Shown: piece by piece, positions 44,057 through 53,305 of the stretch
How the letters are laid out: the number at the start of each line of letters is the position of its first letter
How positions within the stretch are numbered: position 1 is the stretch's first letter
Program-made: the position numbers and the translations under genes
DNA from: Flavobacteriaceae bacterium
GTDB lineage: Bacteria > Bacteroidota > Bacteroidia > Flavobacteriales > Flavobacteriaceae
Length of the DNA stretch: 64,000 bases
Reading direction: 5' to 3'
NCBI GenBank assembly: GCA_027082925.1
Contig: JALWTD010000019.1
Coordinates: 1 to 64,000 of the forward strand
The notes under the pieces: model-generated
Databases searched by the model: none
What the model saw: the letters and a program-made list of their open reading frames with translations, nothing else
What the model was told of the DNA's origin: nothing

Positions 44057-44515
44057 TTAGCGTTGTTTTTTAAGTTCTACGGTTTTGTGTATTGCATTTT
44101 TAATACGTTGGTAAGTTCCGCATCTACAAATATTTCCCACCATAGCTTCGTTTATATCTTCGTCAGTAGGCGTATCGTTTGTGTCTAATAATGCAGCGGC
44201 AGCAATAAGCTGTCCGGGTTGACAAAATCCGCATTGAGGAACATTTAGTTCAACCCAAGCTTCTTTTAGTAAATCTAAATTTTTAGAGCTACCCTCTATG
44301 GTAGTAATTTGTTTACCTTCAACCGAAGAAATAGGAAGAATACACGATTGTACCGGAGAGCCATCTAACAGTACTTTACAAGATCCACACAATCCTTTTC
44401 CACATCCGTATTTAGTTCCGGTTAATCCTATAATATCTCTAATTGCCCAAAGTAGGGGCATTTCAGGATCAGCATCTATTGTGTGCTTTTTGCCATTAAT
44501 ATAAAGCGTAACCAT
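44057..44515 (-). CDS. 2Fe-2S subunit of a molybdenum hydroxylase (IorA-like)
   Basis: 152 residues. Two 2Fe-2S sites are complete: Cys38, Cys43, Cys46 and Cys58 (plant type), and Cys95, Cys98, Cys130 and Cys132. There is no signal peptide, so export would depend on riding with the Tat-targeted large subunit. It is the first gene of the iorA-iorB-xdhC-mocA-like string, 2 bases before the large subunit. A -7 box is at 44563-44570. Confidence 0.94.
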   Translation of the reverse strand: MVTLYINGKKHTIDADPEMPLLWAIRDIIGLTGTKYGCGKGLCGSCKVLLDGSPVQSCILPISSVEGKQITTIEGSSKNLDLLKEAWVELNVPQCGFCQPGQLIAAAALLDTNDTPTDEDINEAMVGNICRCGTYQRIKNAIHKTVELKKQR

Positions 44516-44562
44516 AAGTAGTTTTATTAGTAATTTAGAGTTACAATTTATGAATTTTATGG

Positions 44563-44570
44563 CAAATGTA
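44563..44570 (-). promoter_or_regulatory. -7 box (TACATTTG) for the molybdenum hydroxylase operon
   Basis: Minus-strand TACATTTG, 48 bases before the 2Fe-2S subunit ATG. No -33 TTG in range. Confidence 0.5.
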
Positions 44571-44629
44571 TTGTTGTAATGTTTGTTTTAATAGGATTTT
44601 AACATCAGCAAAAGTAATGAGGTGCTTAT

Positions 44630-45211
44630 TTATAAGGAATTTACCTCAATTACTTCACCGGGTTTTAGGTTTTTAATACTAACGTTTCCAATTCTAACTC
44701 TTACCAATCTTAGTGTGGGAAAACCTACTACTGCTGTCATTTTTCTTACTTGTCTAAATTTTCCTTCTCTTAAGGTAATAGAAACCCAGCTTGTAGGGCC
44801 GTGTCTTTCATCTCTAATTTTTTTAGGTCTTTCAGGGAGTAGTGGAGGTTTGTTTAAAGCATGTGCTTTACAGGGTTTGGTATTGTATTTTTTACCTTCG
44901 ATATGAATCTTGACACCACTTTTTAATTTTTCGACTGCTTCTGATGTAATTTTCCCGTCAACCTGTGCATAATACTCTTTTTCTATTTTAGCACTTCTAA
45001 TAAATTCACTTGTTTTGCCATCGGTTGTAAGAAATAATAGTCCTTCTGAAGTTTCATCTAATCTTCCAATAGCCATTGTATTTTCCGGAAAATTGTATAG
45101 TTCTCCAAGTAGTTTTTTGTTGGTTCTTTTGGTTTGATTGTTTACAAACTGACTTAAATAACCATAAGGTTTGTAAATAACAAAGTGCCGATGTTCTTTA
45201 AGTTTATTCAT
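44630..45211 (-). CDS. RsuA/RluE-family pseudouridine synthase
   Basis: 193 residues. The start HFVIYKPYGYLSQF and catalytic motif GRLDETSEGLLFLTTDG with Asp52 identify the RsuA/RluB/E/F group; there is no N-terminal S4 domain, as in RluE. KFRQVRKMTAVVGFPTLRLVRVRIG is the C-terminal motif. The start overlaps the topB end by 8 bases. Confidence 0.92.
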   Translation of the reverse strand: MNKLKEHRHFVIYKPYGYLSQFVNNQTKRTNKKLLGELYNFPENTMAIGRLDETSEGLLFLTTDGKTSEFIRSAKIEKEYYAQVDGKITSEAVEKLKSGVKIHIEGKKYNTKPCKAHALNKPPLLPERPKKIRDERHGPTSWVSITLREGKFRQVRKMTAVVGFPTLRLVRVRIGNVSIKNLKPGEVIEVNSL

Positions 45212-47483
45212 TTATTATGGTAGCCAAAAATGCTTTTGTCACTTTTTTTCCTGAAGCTTTTTTTAGAACAGTTTCAAAAGTAATTACAAAATTACATCCG
45301 TTTTTATAATTGCTGCATCCGTAAGCCGATTTCCCTTTGAGAATAGTTCCTTTTTTACATTTTGGACATTGTAAAGTATCTATCTTTTCCTTTTTGGCTT
45401 CAAATACCAAGTTAAAATTATCGTTAAAACGAATTAAACCTTCTTTTTTACCGGTATCTGTTTCAAAACCTTTTAAGTTTACGGTACATCCTTTTTGTAA
45501 AAGACGCAGGTATTGTTTTTCAGATATTTTTTTATTTAAATATTTAAACGGAAGTCTAAAATCACAATTTTTAAAATTGCTACATCCGTAAGCTGTTTTC
45601 CCTTTTAAAATGGTTCCTTTTTGACATTTTGGACATTTTTTTGAAGTAATTTTTGAAGCGGTATTTTTTACTTTAGGCGCTGCGATATTTTTAGCATATG
45701 AGATATTGGCTCTATTTTTTTCTGATCGTACTTCGTAAATTAAGTCGTCTACCATCTTTTTCATGTTCTTGATAAACGTACCGGCATGAAATGTGCCTTT
45801 TTCAATTTCTTTTAGTTGTTTTTCCCATCTCCCTGTTAATTCGGCAGATTTTAAAAGCTCGTTTTTAATAGTATCTATAAGCTGAATTCCTGTTTGAGTA
45901 GGTAGAATTTGCTTTTTTTTACGAATAATGTATTTGCGTTTAAACAGTGTTTCAATAATATTTGCTCTTGTAGAAGGTCGTCCAATACCATTTTCTTTCA
46001 TGAGCTCTCTCATTTCGTCATCATCTACTTGCTTTCCGGCCGTTTCCATAGCTCTTAGCAACGATGCTTCAGTATATATTTTTGGAGGTTTGGTTTGCTT
46101 TTCTAAAAAAGAGGGTTGGTGACTCCCTTTTTCTCCTTTTTCAAAATGAGGAAGTATTTCAGTTTCTTTTTTAGCGGCTGTTTTTTCATTTTCATTTAAA
46201 GAAGTTTCAAAAACAACCCGCCATCCTTTTTCTAAAATTTCTTTTCCGGTAGTTTTAAAATTTACATCTCCTGCCTTTCCTATTACAGTGGTGTTTGCAA
46301 CAATGCATTCATTGTAAAAAGCAGCGATAAACCTTTTGGTAATAATATCGTAAACTTTTTGTTGATTGTATTGTAAGTTAATTTGGATACCGGTTGGAAT
46401 AATTGCGTGGTGATCGGTTACTTTCTTATCGTTAAATACTTTGGTTGATTTTTTTATTTTTTTGTCTAGTAACGGAAGTGTTAAACGACTGTAATTCGTT
46501 AGTTTACTTAAAATTCCGCTAACTTTAGGATAAATATCGTTTGGTAAAAAAGTAGTATCAACTCTAGGATATGTAATTGCTTTTTGCTCGTATAATTTTT
46601 GTGCTATTTTTAAAGTTTCATCGGCTGAAAATCCAAATTTGGTATTACAATATACCTGTAAACCGGTTAAATCAAATAGTTTTGGAGCATATTCATTACC
46701 TTTCTTTTTGGTAGTAGAAACAATTTCAAATTCACTTTCTTTTACCTTGTTGGCAAACAATTCACCTTCTTCTTTTTTTAGAAACCTTCCTTCTTCGCAG
46801 TTAAAAATGGTGTTTCGGTAAACAGTTTGTAATTCCCAATAGGGTTGTGGTTTAAAGTTTTCAATTTCTTTAAAACGATTTACAACCATTGCCAAAGTAG
46901 GTGTTTGTACTCGCCCAACCGATAGTACTTGTTTGTAGCCACCGTGTTTTACAGTGTAAAGTCTGGTTGCGTTAATTCCTAAAAGCCAATCTCCTATAGC
47001 TCTTGAAAATCCGGCGTAGTACAAATTATCGTACTGTTCTGCAGGTTTTAGGTTTTTAAACCCTTCTTTTATAGCTTCTGTTGTTAAAGACGATATCCAT
47101 AATCGTTGAACTTCTCCGCTGTAGTTCGCTTGGTTAATTACCCAACGTTGAATAAGTTCTCCTTCTTGGCCCGCATCACCACAATTTATAACTACACTTG
47201 CTTTCTCAAGAAGTTTTTTTATTATGGAAAATTGTTTTTGCACACCTTGATTTGCAACCACTTTTGTTTTAAATTTTTCGGGAAGCATGGGTAAATTATT
47301 TAAATCCCAACTTTTCCAATGAGGTTTGTAATCACTAGGTTCAAAAAGCGTGCATAAATGCCCAAATGTGTAAGTTACAATGTAATTATTGCCTTCAAAA
47401 TAGCCGTCACGTTTTGTAGTTGCACCCAAAACAGAAGCTATTTCTCTAGCTACACTTGGTTTTTCGGCAATACATACTTTCAT
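45204..47483 (-). CDS. topB: DNA topoisomerase III
   Basis: 759 residues, type IA. The TOPRIM domain begins MKVCIAEKPSVAREIASVLG, with NCGDAGQEGELI as the acidic metal motif. The catalytic Tyr is in KAITYPRVDTTFLP (about residue 305). The C-terminal part has two topoisomerase zinc-ribbon-like modules: CPKCQKGTILKGKTAYGCSN and CPKCKKGTILKGKSAYGCSN. It decatenates and relaxes DNA. It follows the M14 gene by 3 bases. Confidence 0.96.
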   Translation of the reverse strand: MKVCIAEKPSVAREIASVLGATTKRDGYFEGNNYIVTYTFGHLCTLFEPSDYKPHWKSWDLNNLPMLPEKFKTKVVANQGVQKQFSIIKKLLEKASVVINCGDAGQEGELIQRWVINQANYSGEVQRLWISSLTTEAIKEGFKNLKPAEQYDNLYYAGFSRAIGDWLLGINATRLYTVKHGGYKQVLSVGRVQTPTLAMVVNRFKEIENFKPQPYWELQTVYRNTIFNCEEGRFLKKEEGELFANKVKESEFEIVSTTKKKGNEYAPKLFDLTGLQVYCNTKFGFSADETLKIAQKLYEQKAITYPRVDTTFLPNDIYPKVSGILSKLTNYSRLTLPLLDKKIKKSTKVFNDKKVTDHHAIIPTGIQINLQYNQQKVYDIITKRFIAAFYNECIVANTTVIGKAGDVNFKTTGKEILEKGWRVVFETSLNENEKTAAKKETEILPHFEKGEKGSHQPSFLEKQTKPPKIYTEASLLRAMETAGKQVDDDEMRELMKENGIGRPSTRANIIETLFKRKYIIRKKKQILPTQTGIQLIDTIKNELLKSAELTGRWEKQLKEIEKGTFHAGTFIKNMKKMVDDLIYEVRSEKNRANISYAKNIAAPKVKNTASKITSKKCPKCQKGTILKGKTAYGCSNFKNCDFRLPFKYLNKKISEKQYLRLLQKGCTVNLKGFETDTGKKEGLIRFNDNFNLVFEAKKEKIDTLQCPKCKKGTILKGKSAYGCSNYKNGCNFVITFETVLKKASGKKVTKAFLATIINE

Positions 47484-47486
47484 AGG

Positions 47487-49244
47487 TTAAAATACTTTAT
47501 AAATAGGTAGTTTCAAGTGTGCTTTTTCGTAATATGGAGAGTTTTTATAGATAAAATTCAATTGCGCACTAGGGTTATTTGCAAACTGTGTGTCATTTTT
47601 AATTTTTGAAAGAAATAGTTTTTTGACAGAAGAGTTTTCGGATAAAAAATGTTCGGCAATATCTTCAAAAACATAGGCTGAATATCCTTCTTTTTGTTGT
47701 AAAACAGTGTCAAAAAAGTTCCAGTTAAAAAAAGAATCGGGAGCTTCAGCTTCGAGTGTTTCCATAAGATATCGAGCTCCCGGTTGATTTACAGAAATAT
47801 AAATATCGCCTTCAGAAAAAGTGACAGCTACTTTTTTAGAAGTTGTGGTAGTGTTATAGTGTAAATAATGACCTTCAAAAGGCATTTTAGAAGTTTCAAA
47901 AGTATTTATACGCTGTTCGCTTACAGTAAATGTAGTATCATTTTTAAAAACGGTAAACCGAATATTGTTGTTTTTAAGTCGGTTTATAACTTTCCACCAA
48001 CCTCGTTTTATAATGTAAGCCTTAGGAATGGTTATTTCTACTGAAGGTTTAAAGGTGTTGTAATATTTTATAGTTTTAGTGTACGGTTTTGTTCGATCGT
48101 AAAATAATCTTTTGCCTGAGGTAACTTTACTAGCAATATAGGTTCCTTCAAATCCCTTGAAGTTTAAATTTGAAAAGGTATTTTCATCTAGAGTGAAAGC
48201 GATTGGATACTTTTTTTTAGCGAGTATTTTAGAGATGGCATTTTTCCTAAGTTTTTTAATCTCGGAACTATTGTTAGCCGTAAACTTTAAAATAATTTCT
48301 AATAGGCTGTAGGTTTGGTTTACACGTTGCTTGTAAGGTTTTAGCATGTGTGTTTCAATCATTAATCCCAACGTGTTAAATAGTGATGTATATCCGGTAG
48401 AGTACCTAGGTGTATCTAAAAATTGACTAAACCCGGATTTGGGTGTGGTTCCCCAAACATTGACATATGGTGTAATGGAAATATTTTTTTGAAGCAGTTT
48501 TTTTTCAATTTCCGGTCTCATTTTATGTTCTATAAAAACGCCTAAATCATTTCCTAATTTGTTGTGTTGTGTAAAAAGATGCGTAATAGCATATTGATAG
48601 TCGGCACCGTTACTTACGTGTGTATCAACAAATACATCGGGATTTACGACATGAAATATTTTAGAAAATGTTTGTGCATTTTTAGTATCATTTTTTATAA
48701 AATCTCTATTTAAATCAAAGTTTCGAGCATTTCCTCTAAACCCATATTCTTTGGGTCCATTTTGATTTGCACGCGTTGTACGGTTTCTGTTTAAAGCACC
48801 GCCAACATTGTATATGGGAATAACAACTAAAATAATGTTATCTAAACTTTTTAAAAGGTCTTCATTTTTTACAATATCTCGTAAGAGCATCATAGAAGCA
48901 TCTATACCGTCAGATTCGCCAGGATGAATGCCATTGTTGATTAATACAATACTTTTTTTAGAAGTATCAATTTTATTAAAATCAAACTCTTTATCGCTAT
49001 TTAATATTACCATATGAAGCGGTTTTCCACTATCTGTTTCTCCTATCTCTTTTATAGAAATTTCAGGAAATGTTTGAGCTAAATGTGTGTAAAAATTGAT
49101 AACACCGTTATAAGTAGCTGTTTCGGTTCCGTTAGATTTTTCAAATGTAGTGGTAAAATCAAATGAAACGGAGGCTTCTTTTTTTGTTTTTGTACAAGAA
49201 ATAACCATTCCGACAAAGAAAATAAGTAGCAGTACTTTTTTCAT
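47487..49244 (-). CDS. M14 family zinc carboxypeptidase, lipoprotein
   Basis: 585 residues; lipoprotein signal MKKVLLLIFFVGMVISC with Cys17. Zinc ligands His107 and Glu110 (IHPGESDG) and His209 (VDTHVSNGADY) are in place, and LNRDFIKND holds the Arg for substrate binding. The catalytic Glu is probably in LMIETHMLK. The C-terminal 200 residues form an extra beta-rich domain. It is a periplasmic or surface peptidase. It follows coaD by 9 bases. Confidence 0.9.
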   Translation of the reverse strand: MKKVLLLIFFVGMVISCTKTKKEASVSFDFTTTFEKSNGTETATYNGVINFYTHLAQTFPEISIKEIGETDSGKPLHMVILNSDKEFDFNKIDTSKKSIVLINNGIHPGESDGIDASMMLLRDIVKNEDLLKSLDNIILVVIPIYNVGGALNRNRTTRANQNGPKEYGFRGNARNFDLNRDFIKNDTKNAQTFSKIFHVVNPDVFVDTHVSNGADYQYAITHLFTQHNKLGNDLGVFIEHKMRPEIEKKLLQKNISITPYVNVWGTTPKSGFSQFLDTPRYSTGYTSLFNTLGLMIETHMLKPYKQRVNQTYSLLEIILKFTANNSSEIKKLRKNAISKILAKKKYPIAFTLDENTFSNLNFKGFEGTYIASKVTSGKRLFYDRTKPYTKTIKYYNTFKPSVEITIPKAYIIKRGWWKVINRLKNNNIRFTVFKNDTTFTVSEQRINTFETSKMPFEGHYLHYNTTTTSKKVAVTFSEGDIYISVNQPGARYLMETLEAEAPDSFFNWNFFDTVLQQKEGYSAYVFEDIAEHFLSENSSVKKLFLSKIKNDTQFANNPSAQLNFIYKNSPYYEKAHLKLPIYKVF

Positions 49245-49253
49245 AAGCTGAAA

Positions 49254-49709
49254 CTATTTTGAAGTAACGCTGTTTGGAACTAAACTAGAGATATCTCCAC
49301 CATTTTTTAGTACATCTCTAACAATGCTAGAGCTAATATACGACGTGTCTGCCGATGTGAGTAAAAAAACAGTTTCAATGTTTGAGAGTTTTCTGTTTGT
49401 TTGAGCAATGGCTTTTTCAAACTCAAAGTCGGCAGGATTTCTAAGGCCTCTTAATATAAAATTGATATCTAATTTTTTACAAAAATCGATAGTGAGTCCA
49501 GAGTAAGTTTTTACCGTAATTTTAGGTTCGTTAGAAAAAGTTTTACGTATAAAATTAGTACGCTCCTCGAGCGTAAATAAGTACTTTTTTTCAGCGTTAA
49601 TACCTATGGCTATTACAATCTCGTCAAATAGCGGAAGTGCTCTGTTAATAATATCAACATGTCCTAGCGTAATTGGGTCAAATGACCCTGGAAATATGGC
49701 TCTTTTCAT
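49254..49709 (-). CDS. coaD: Pantetheine-phosphate adenylyltransferase
   Basis: 151 residues. FPGSFDPITLGHVDII (7-22) carries the TxGH nucleotidyltransferase motif, and ISSSIVRDVLKNGG is the second. It makes dephospho-CoA. Two bases separate it from ddl. Confidence 0.97.
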   Translation of the reverse strand: MKRAIFPGSFDPITLGHVDIINRALPLFDEIVIAIGINAEKKYLFTLEERTNFIRKTFSNEPKITVKTYSGLTIDFCKKLDINFILRGLRNPADFEFEKAIAQTNRKLSNIETVFLLTSADTSYISSSIVRDVLKNGGDISSLVPNSVTSK

Positions 49710-49711
49710 AA

Positions 49712-50689
49712 TTAATTGTTTAAAGCCATTTCAATGGCATTGTGAAAAAGATCTTCTAAATTTATACCAGCTGCTGCAGCTTGTTGAGGGATTAAACTTT
49801 CTGAAGTTAATCCGGGCACTGTATTTATTTCTAAAAAATAGGGTTCATTATTTACCAAAATATACTCGGCTCTTGTAAAACCTTTCATTTTTAAAATTTG
49901 ATAAATATGTTTAGCCGTTTTCTCCAGTTTTTTATGTGTTTCTTCTGAAATTCTAGCAGGTGTAATTTCTTGAGATTTTCCTAAATATTTAGCCTCGTAA
50001 TCAAAAAAATTGTTTTCGGTAACAATTTCGGTCATAGGAAGCACTTTAATAACACCTTTGTATTCCAAAACACCTACGGTAATTTCGGGACCATCTAAAA
50101 AAGCTTCAATTAATATTTCGTTATCTTCTTTAAATGCTTTTTTAATGGCAGGAATCATTTCTTTGCTATTTTTCACTTTTGAAATACCAAAACTTGAACC
50201 GGCATTATTTGGCTTTACAAAACAAGGTAATCCTACTTTTTCTATTATCTCATCTACATTAATATCGTTATTTTTATCTAAATAATACGATGTTGCTGTT
50301 TTGATACCATATTGTTTTACAACGCTTAAGCAGTCTCTTTTGTTGAAAGATAAAGCCATTTGGTAAAAAGGAGCAGACGTGTGTTTGAGATTGATTAAAT
50401 CAAAATATGCCAAAATAGTTCCATTTTCACCCGGATGCCCATGAATAGCATTAAAAACACAATCGAAATTAATTTTTTTATTGTTTATAACAACAGAAAA
50501 ATCGTGTTTATTAATAGGATGTTTTTGGTTGTCATCATCTATAACAAACCAATTGTTTTTAAGAATGTGAACTTTATAGGTGTTGTATTTGCGTTTAGAG
50601 ATATTATTGTAAACAACGTTACCACTCTTAAGTGAAACGTTAACTTCAGAAGAGTATCCTCCCATAATTATGGCAATATTTTTCTTCAT
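49712..50689 (-). CDS. ddl: D-alanine--D-alanine ligase
   Basis: 325 residues, ATP-grasp fold. The N-terminal IIMGGYSSEVNVSLKSG, HGHPGENGTILAYF, the central CFVKPNNAGSSFGISKV and C-terminal FLEINTVPGLTSESLIPQ are all Ddl motifs. It makes D-Ala-D-Ala for peptidoglycan. The divergent PASTA gene is nearby, a pairing I recall in other Flavobacteriaceae. Confidence 0.97.
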   Translation of the reverse strand: MKKNIAIIMGGYSSEVNVSLKSGNVVYNNISKRKYNTYKVHILKNNWFVIDDDNQKHPINKHDFSVVINNKKINFDCVFNAIHGHPGENGTILAYFDLINLKHTSAPFYQMALSFNKRDCLSVVKQYGIKTATSYYLDKNNDINVDEIIEKVGLPCFVKPNNAGSSFGISKVKNSKEMIPAIKKAFKEDNEILIEAFLDGPEITVGVLEYKGVIKVLPMTEIVTENNFFDYEAKYLGKSQEITPARISEETHKKLEKTAKHIYQILKMKGFTRAEYILVNNEPYFLEINTVPGLTSESLIPQQAAAAGINLEDLFHNAIEMALNN

Positions 50690-50706
50690 TTTTTTACTTT
50701 AATGTG

Positions 50707-51498
50707 TTATGTTCTCCAAGCCCAAATATAACCGGTATACGTACCTTCGTCTAATGTTTTGGTTTGATATCCTACATTTTTAAGATGCGTATTTAGGGCA
50801 TTTATATTTTGATTTTCACCATTCCCTTTATGAATTTCAATACACATTGAATTGATTTTTTTAAATAAATTTTCAGGTAAAGCGTATAAAATATCGTATT
50901 CAGAACCTTCACAATCTAATTTTATAAAATCAATGGCTTCAATTTTTTCTTTATCTATAAAAGAATCAAGTTTAATAACTTCAACAGAGAATCCTTCGTT
51001 GTTATTTTTACCTTTAAAAATACTTGACATTGTTGTAAACTCATCGGTGCTACTTGTATTTAAGTAAAGTTCTCCGTTTTCTCCACCAACAGCTTTGTTA
51101 ACAATATTCCAAGAGTAGTTTTTAAACTCTTTTTGGTAGTCTTTAAGTACATTAAAACAATACGGATGCGGTTCAAATGCATAAACAGTAGCATTTTTAA
51201 AGTTTGAAAATGTAGCAAGTGAAAAATAACCTACGTTTGCACCAATATCTACAATTACAGGATTTGCTTTACTTTTTAGAATATTCTCCGGAATATATCG
51301 ATAATAAATATTGTCTAAAAAATTTTCTCTAAACGGTCCTAACATATTTTTGGGAACTTTAATTTTTCCAAATCCCTTAATTTTAAACTCAAAAGCCTTG
51401 TTAAAACCTATAATTTTTTTTAGTAAATAGCTTTTCCAGTTGTCAACTTTTTTGATAAGGTTTTGATACCTAATTAGTTTGTTTTTTGATTTACTCAT
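50707..51498 (-). CDS. FkbM family methyltransferase
   Basis: 263 residues. SAM motif VIVDIGANVGYFSLATF lies at about 76-92; FIKLDCEGSEYDILYALP is the FkbM signature. The first 60 residues are basic. These enzymes O-methylate sugars or polyketides; the substrate is unknown here. It is 17 bases before ddl and first in the fkbM-ddl-coaD-M14-topB-rluE string. Confidence 0.88.
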   Translation of the reverse strand: MSKSKNKLIRYQNLIKKVDNWKSYLLKKIIGFNKAFEFKIKGFGKIKVPKNMLGPFRENFLDNIYYRYIPENILKSKANPVIVDIGANVGYFSLATFSNFKNATVYAFEPHPYCFNVLKDYQKEFKNYSWNIVNKAVGGENGELYLNTSSTDEFTTMSSIFKGKNNNEGFSVEVIKLDSFIDKEKIEAIDFIKLDCEGSEYDILYALPENLFKKINSMCIEIHKGNGENQNINALNTHLKNVGYQTKTLDEGTYTGYIWAWRT

Positions 51499-51638
51499 TA
51501 TTTTCTAAAATCTTTAAATAAGATATTTTACAAACTTACATAAATTCTATTTAGAATTATCTATAAATTTTAACTAGCAAGCATGTGCTAGGTTATTAAC
51601 GATGTAATTTTTAATGCAAAAAACAATAAAAGTGGTAA

Positions 51639-51669
51639 TTTGATAGTTGGTATTTAAAAAGTATCTTTG
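51639..51669 (+). promoter_or_regulatory. Promoter of the PASTA-rluD genes
   Basis: TTTG (51639-51642) and TATCTTTG (51662-51669) with a 19-base spacer; the start ATG is at 51691. The 168 bases from 51499 hold no other feature I can name. Confidence 0.7.
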
Positions 51670-51690
51670 CTAAAAATCAAAAAGATAAGC

Positions 51691-52281
51691 ATGCAATTTT
51701 TTCAGTTTATAACATCAAAAGTATTTTTAAAACAATTGGCAATTGCTGTTGTTGTTTTAGGAGTGTTTATTTTTATCACATTTAAGTGGTTAACAATTAC
51801 TACAAACCACAATCAAAAAATTCAAGTGCCAAATTTAGCTAAGAAGCAGTTAGACGAAGTTGATAAAATTTTGGGAGAACTAAGCTTAAAATGGATTGTG
51901 ATAGATTCTGCAAGTTACAACCCTAATTATCCTAAAAAATCGGTAATAAGCCAAACTCCTGAAGAAGGTGATTTTGTTAAGGAATACCGAAAAATTTATT
52001 TAACGTTAAATCCTTCAGGATATAAGAAAATTAAAATTCCAAACCTGTTAGGGAAAACAAAACGACAGGTAACCTCACAATTAAAAGCTATTGGGTTTAG
52101 AATAAGTGATAAAAACAGTTATGTGTCAGACATTGCAAAAGATGTTGTAAGGGGCTTAAAGTATAAAGGAAAAAGATTGAAAGTAGGAGATGAGATTCCT
52201 AAAAAATCATTAATAACCTTGGTGCTAGGAGATGGAAGAGGACGAAGTAGATACATACAGCCATCTTCAGATAAGAACTAA
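51691..52281 (+). CDS. Membrane-anchored PASTA domain protein
   Basis: 196 residues from the ATG at 51691 (an upstream TTG at 51667 overlaps the -7 box). One membrane segment (about 15-35) is followed by two PASTA domains: IQVPNLAKKQLDEVDKILGELSLKWIVIDS and IKIPNLLGKTKRQVTSQLKAIGFRISD. PASTA domains bind peptidoglycan stem peptides or lipid II, but here no kinase or transpeptidase domain is attached. It lies 2 bases before rluD and is divergent from the ddl operon. Confidence 0.9.
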   Translation: MQFFQFITSKVFLKQLAIAVVVLGVFIFITFKWLTITTNHNQKIQVPNLAKKQLDEVDKILGELSLKWIVIDSASYNPNYPKKSVISQTPEEGDFVKEYRKIYLTLNPSGYKKIKIPNLLGKTKRQVTSQLKAIGFRISDKNSYVSDIAKDVVRGLKYKGKRLKVGDEIPKKSLITLVLGDGRGRSRYIQPSSDKN

Positions 52282-52283
52282 GC

Positions 52284-53303
52284 ATGAGCACTGAAGAATT
52301 AGAAAGAGAAGAATTTTACGAGCATTTTAAATATGTTGCTCACCAAGGGCAAGAGCCTCTTAGGGTTGATAAATTTTTAATGAATTTTATTGAAAATGCC
52401 ACCCGAAATAAAATTCAGCAAGCAGCCAAAGCAGGAAATGTACTGGTAAACGAGAAGCCGGTAAAATCCAATTACAAAGTAAAGCCAAATGATGTTGTAC
52501 GAGTTGTATTGGCACATCCGCCCCACGAAAATTTATTGGTTGCAGAAGATATTCCTTTAGATATAGTTTATGAAGACAACCAAGTTATTGTTGTAAATAA
52601 ACCTGCCGGAATGGTAGTGCATCCGGGACACGGAAATTATAGTGGAACGTTGGTTAACGGATTGATACATCATGTTGAAAATCTTCCCGAAAATTCGAGT
52701 GAACGACCAGGGTTAGTCCACAGGTTAGATAAAGATACTAGCGGGCTGTTAGTAGTTGCAAAAACAGAATTTGCAATGGCTCATTTATCGAAACAATTTT
52801 TTGATAGAACTACAGAACGTTTATATGTAGCTTTGGTTTGGGGAAATATAGAAGAAAACGAAGGTACTATTGAAGGGCATATAGGGAGAAGTTTTAAAAA
52901 CCGATTGCAAATGGATGTTTTTACCGATGGAGAGTACGGTAAACATGCTGTTACACACTACAAGGTATTGGAAAGGTTTAGCTACGTAACTTTGGTGCAA
53001 TGCAAGTTAGAAACAGGTAGAACTCATCAAATTAGAGCCCATATGAAACACGTAGGGCATACTCTTTTTAACGATGCGCGTTATGGAGGAGATACCATTT
53101 TAAAAGGAACCACATTTACCAAATACAAGCAGTTTGTAGAAAATTGTTTTAAAATTTTACCAAGACAAGCACTGCATGCTAAAACTCTTGGATTTACACA
53201 TCCTACTACAGGAGAATTTTTACAATTTAATTCAGAAATACCGTCAGATATTACGCAGTGTCTTGAAAAGTGGCGAACATATACCGTAAATCAAAAAGAA
53301 TAG
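52284..53303 (+). CDS. RluD-like pseudouridine synthase
   Basis: 339 residues. An N-terminal S4 domain (RVDKFLMNFIENATRNKIQQAAKAGNVLVN, 27-56) precedes the catalytic motif HRLDKDTSGLLVVAKT with Asp149. RTHQIRAHMKH is the second motif. It fits RluD, which modifies helix 69 of 23S rRNA. The next gene starts 2 bases after its stop. Confidence 0.94.
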   Translation: MSTEELEREEFYEHFKYVAHQGQEPLRVDKFLMNFIENATRNKIQQAAKAGNVLVNEKPVKSNYKVKPNDVVRVVLAHPPHENLLVAEDIPLDIVYEDNQVIVVNKPAGMVVHPGHGNYSGTLVNGLIHHVENLPENSSERPGLVHRLDKDTSGLLVVAKTEFAMAHLSKQFFDRTTERLYVALVWGNIEENEGTIEGHIGRSFKNRLQMDVFTDGEYGKHAVTHYKVLERFSYVTLVQCKLETGRTHQIRAHMKHVGHTLFNDARYGGDTILKGTTFTKYKQFVENCFKILPRQALHAKTLGFTHPTTGEFLQFNSEIPSDITQCLEKWRTYTVNQKE

Positions 53304-53305
53304 TA

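Noticed and set aside
51667-51690. TTG start for the PASTA protein
   Set aside because: The codon overlaps the -7 box; the ATG at 51691 gives a normal membrane anchor.
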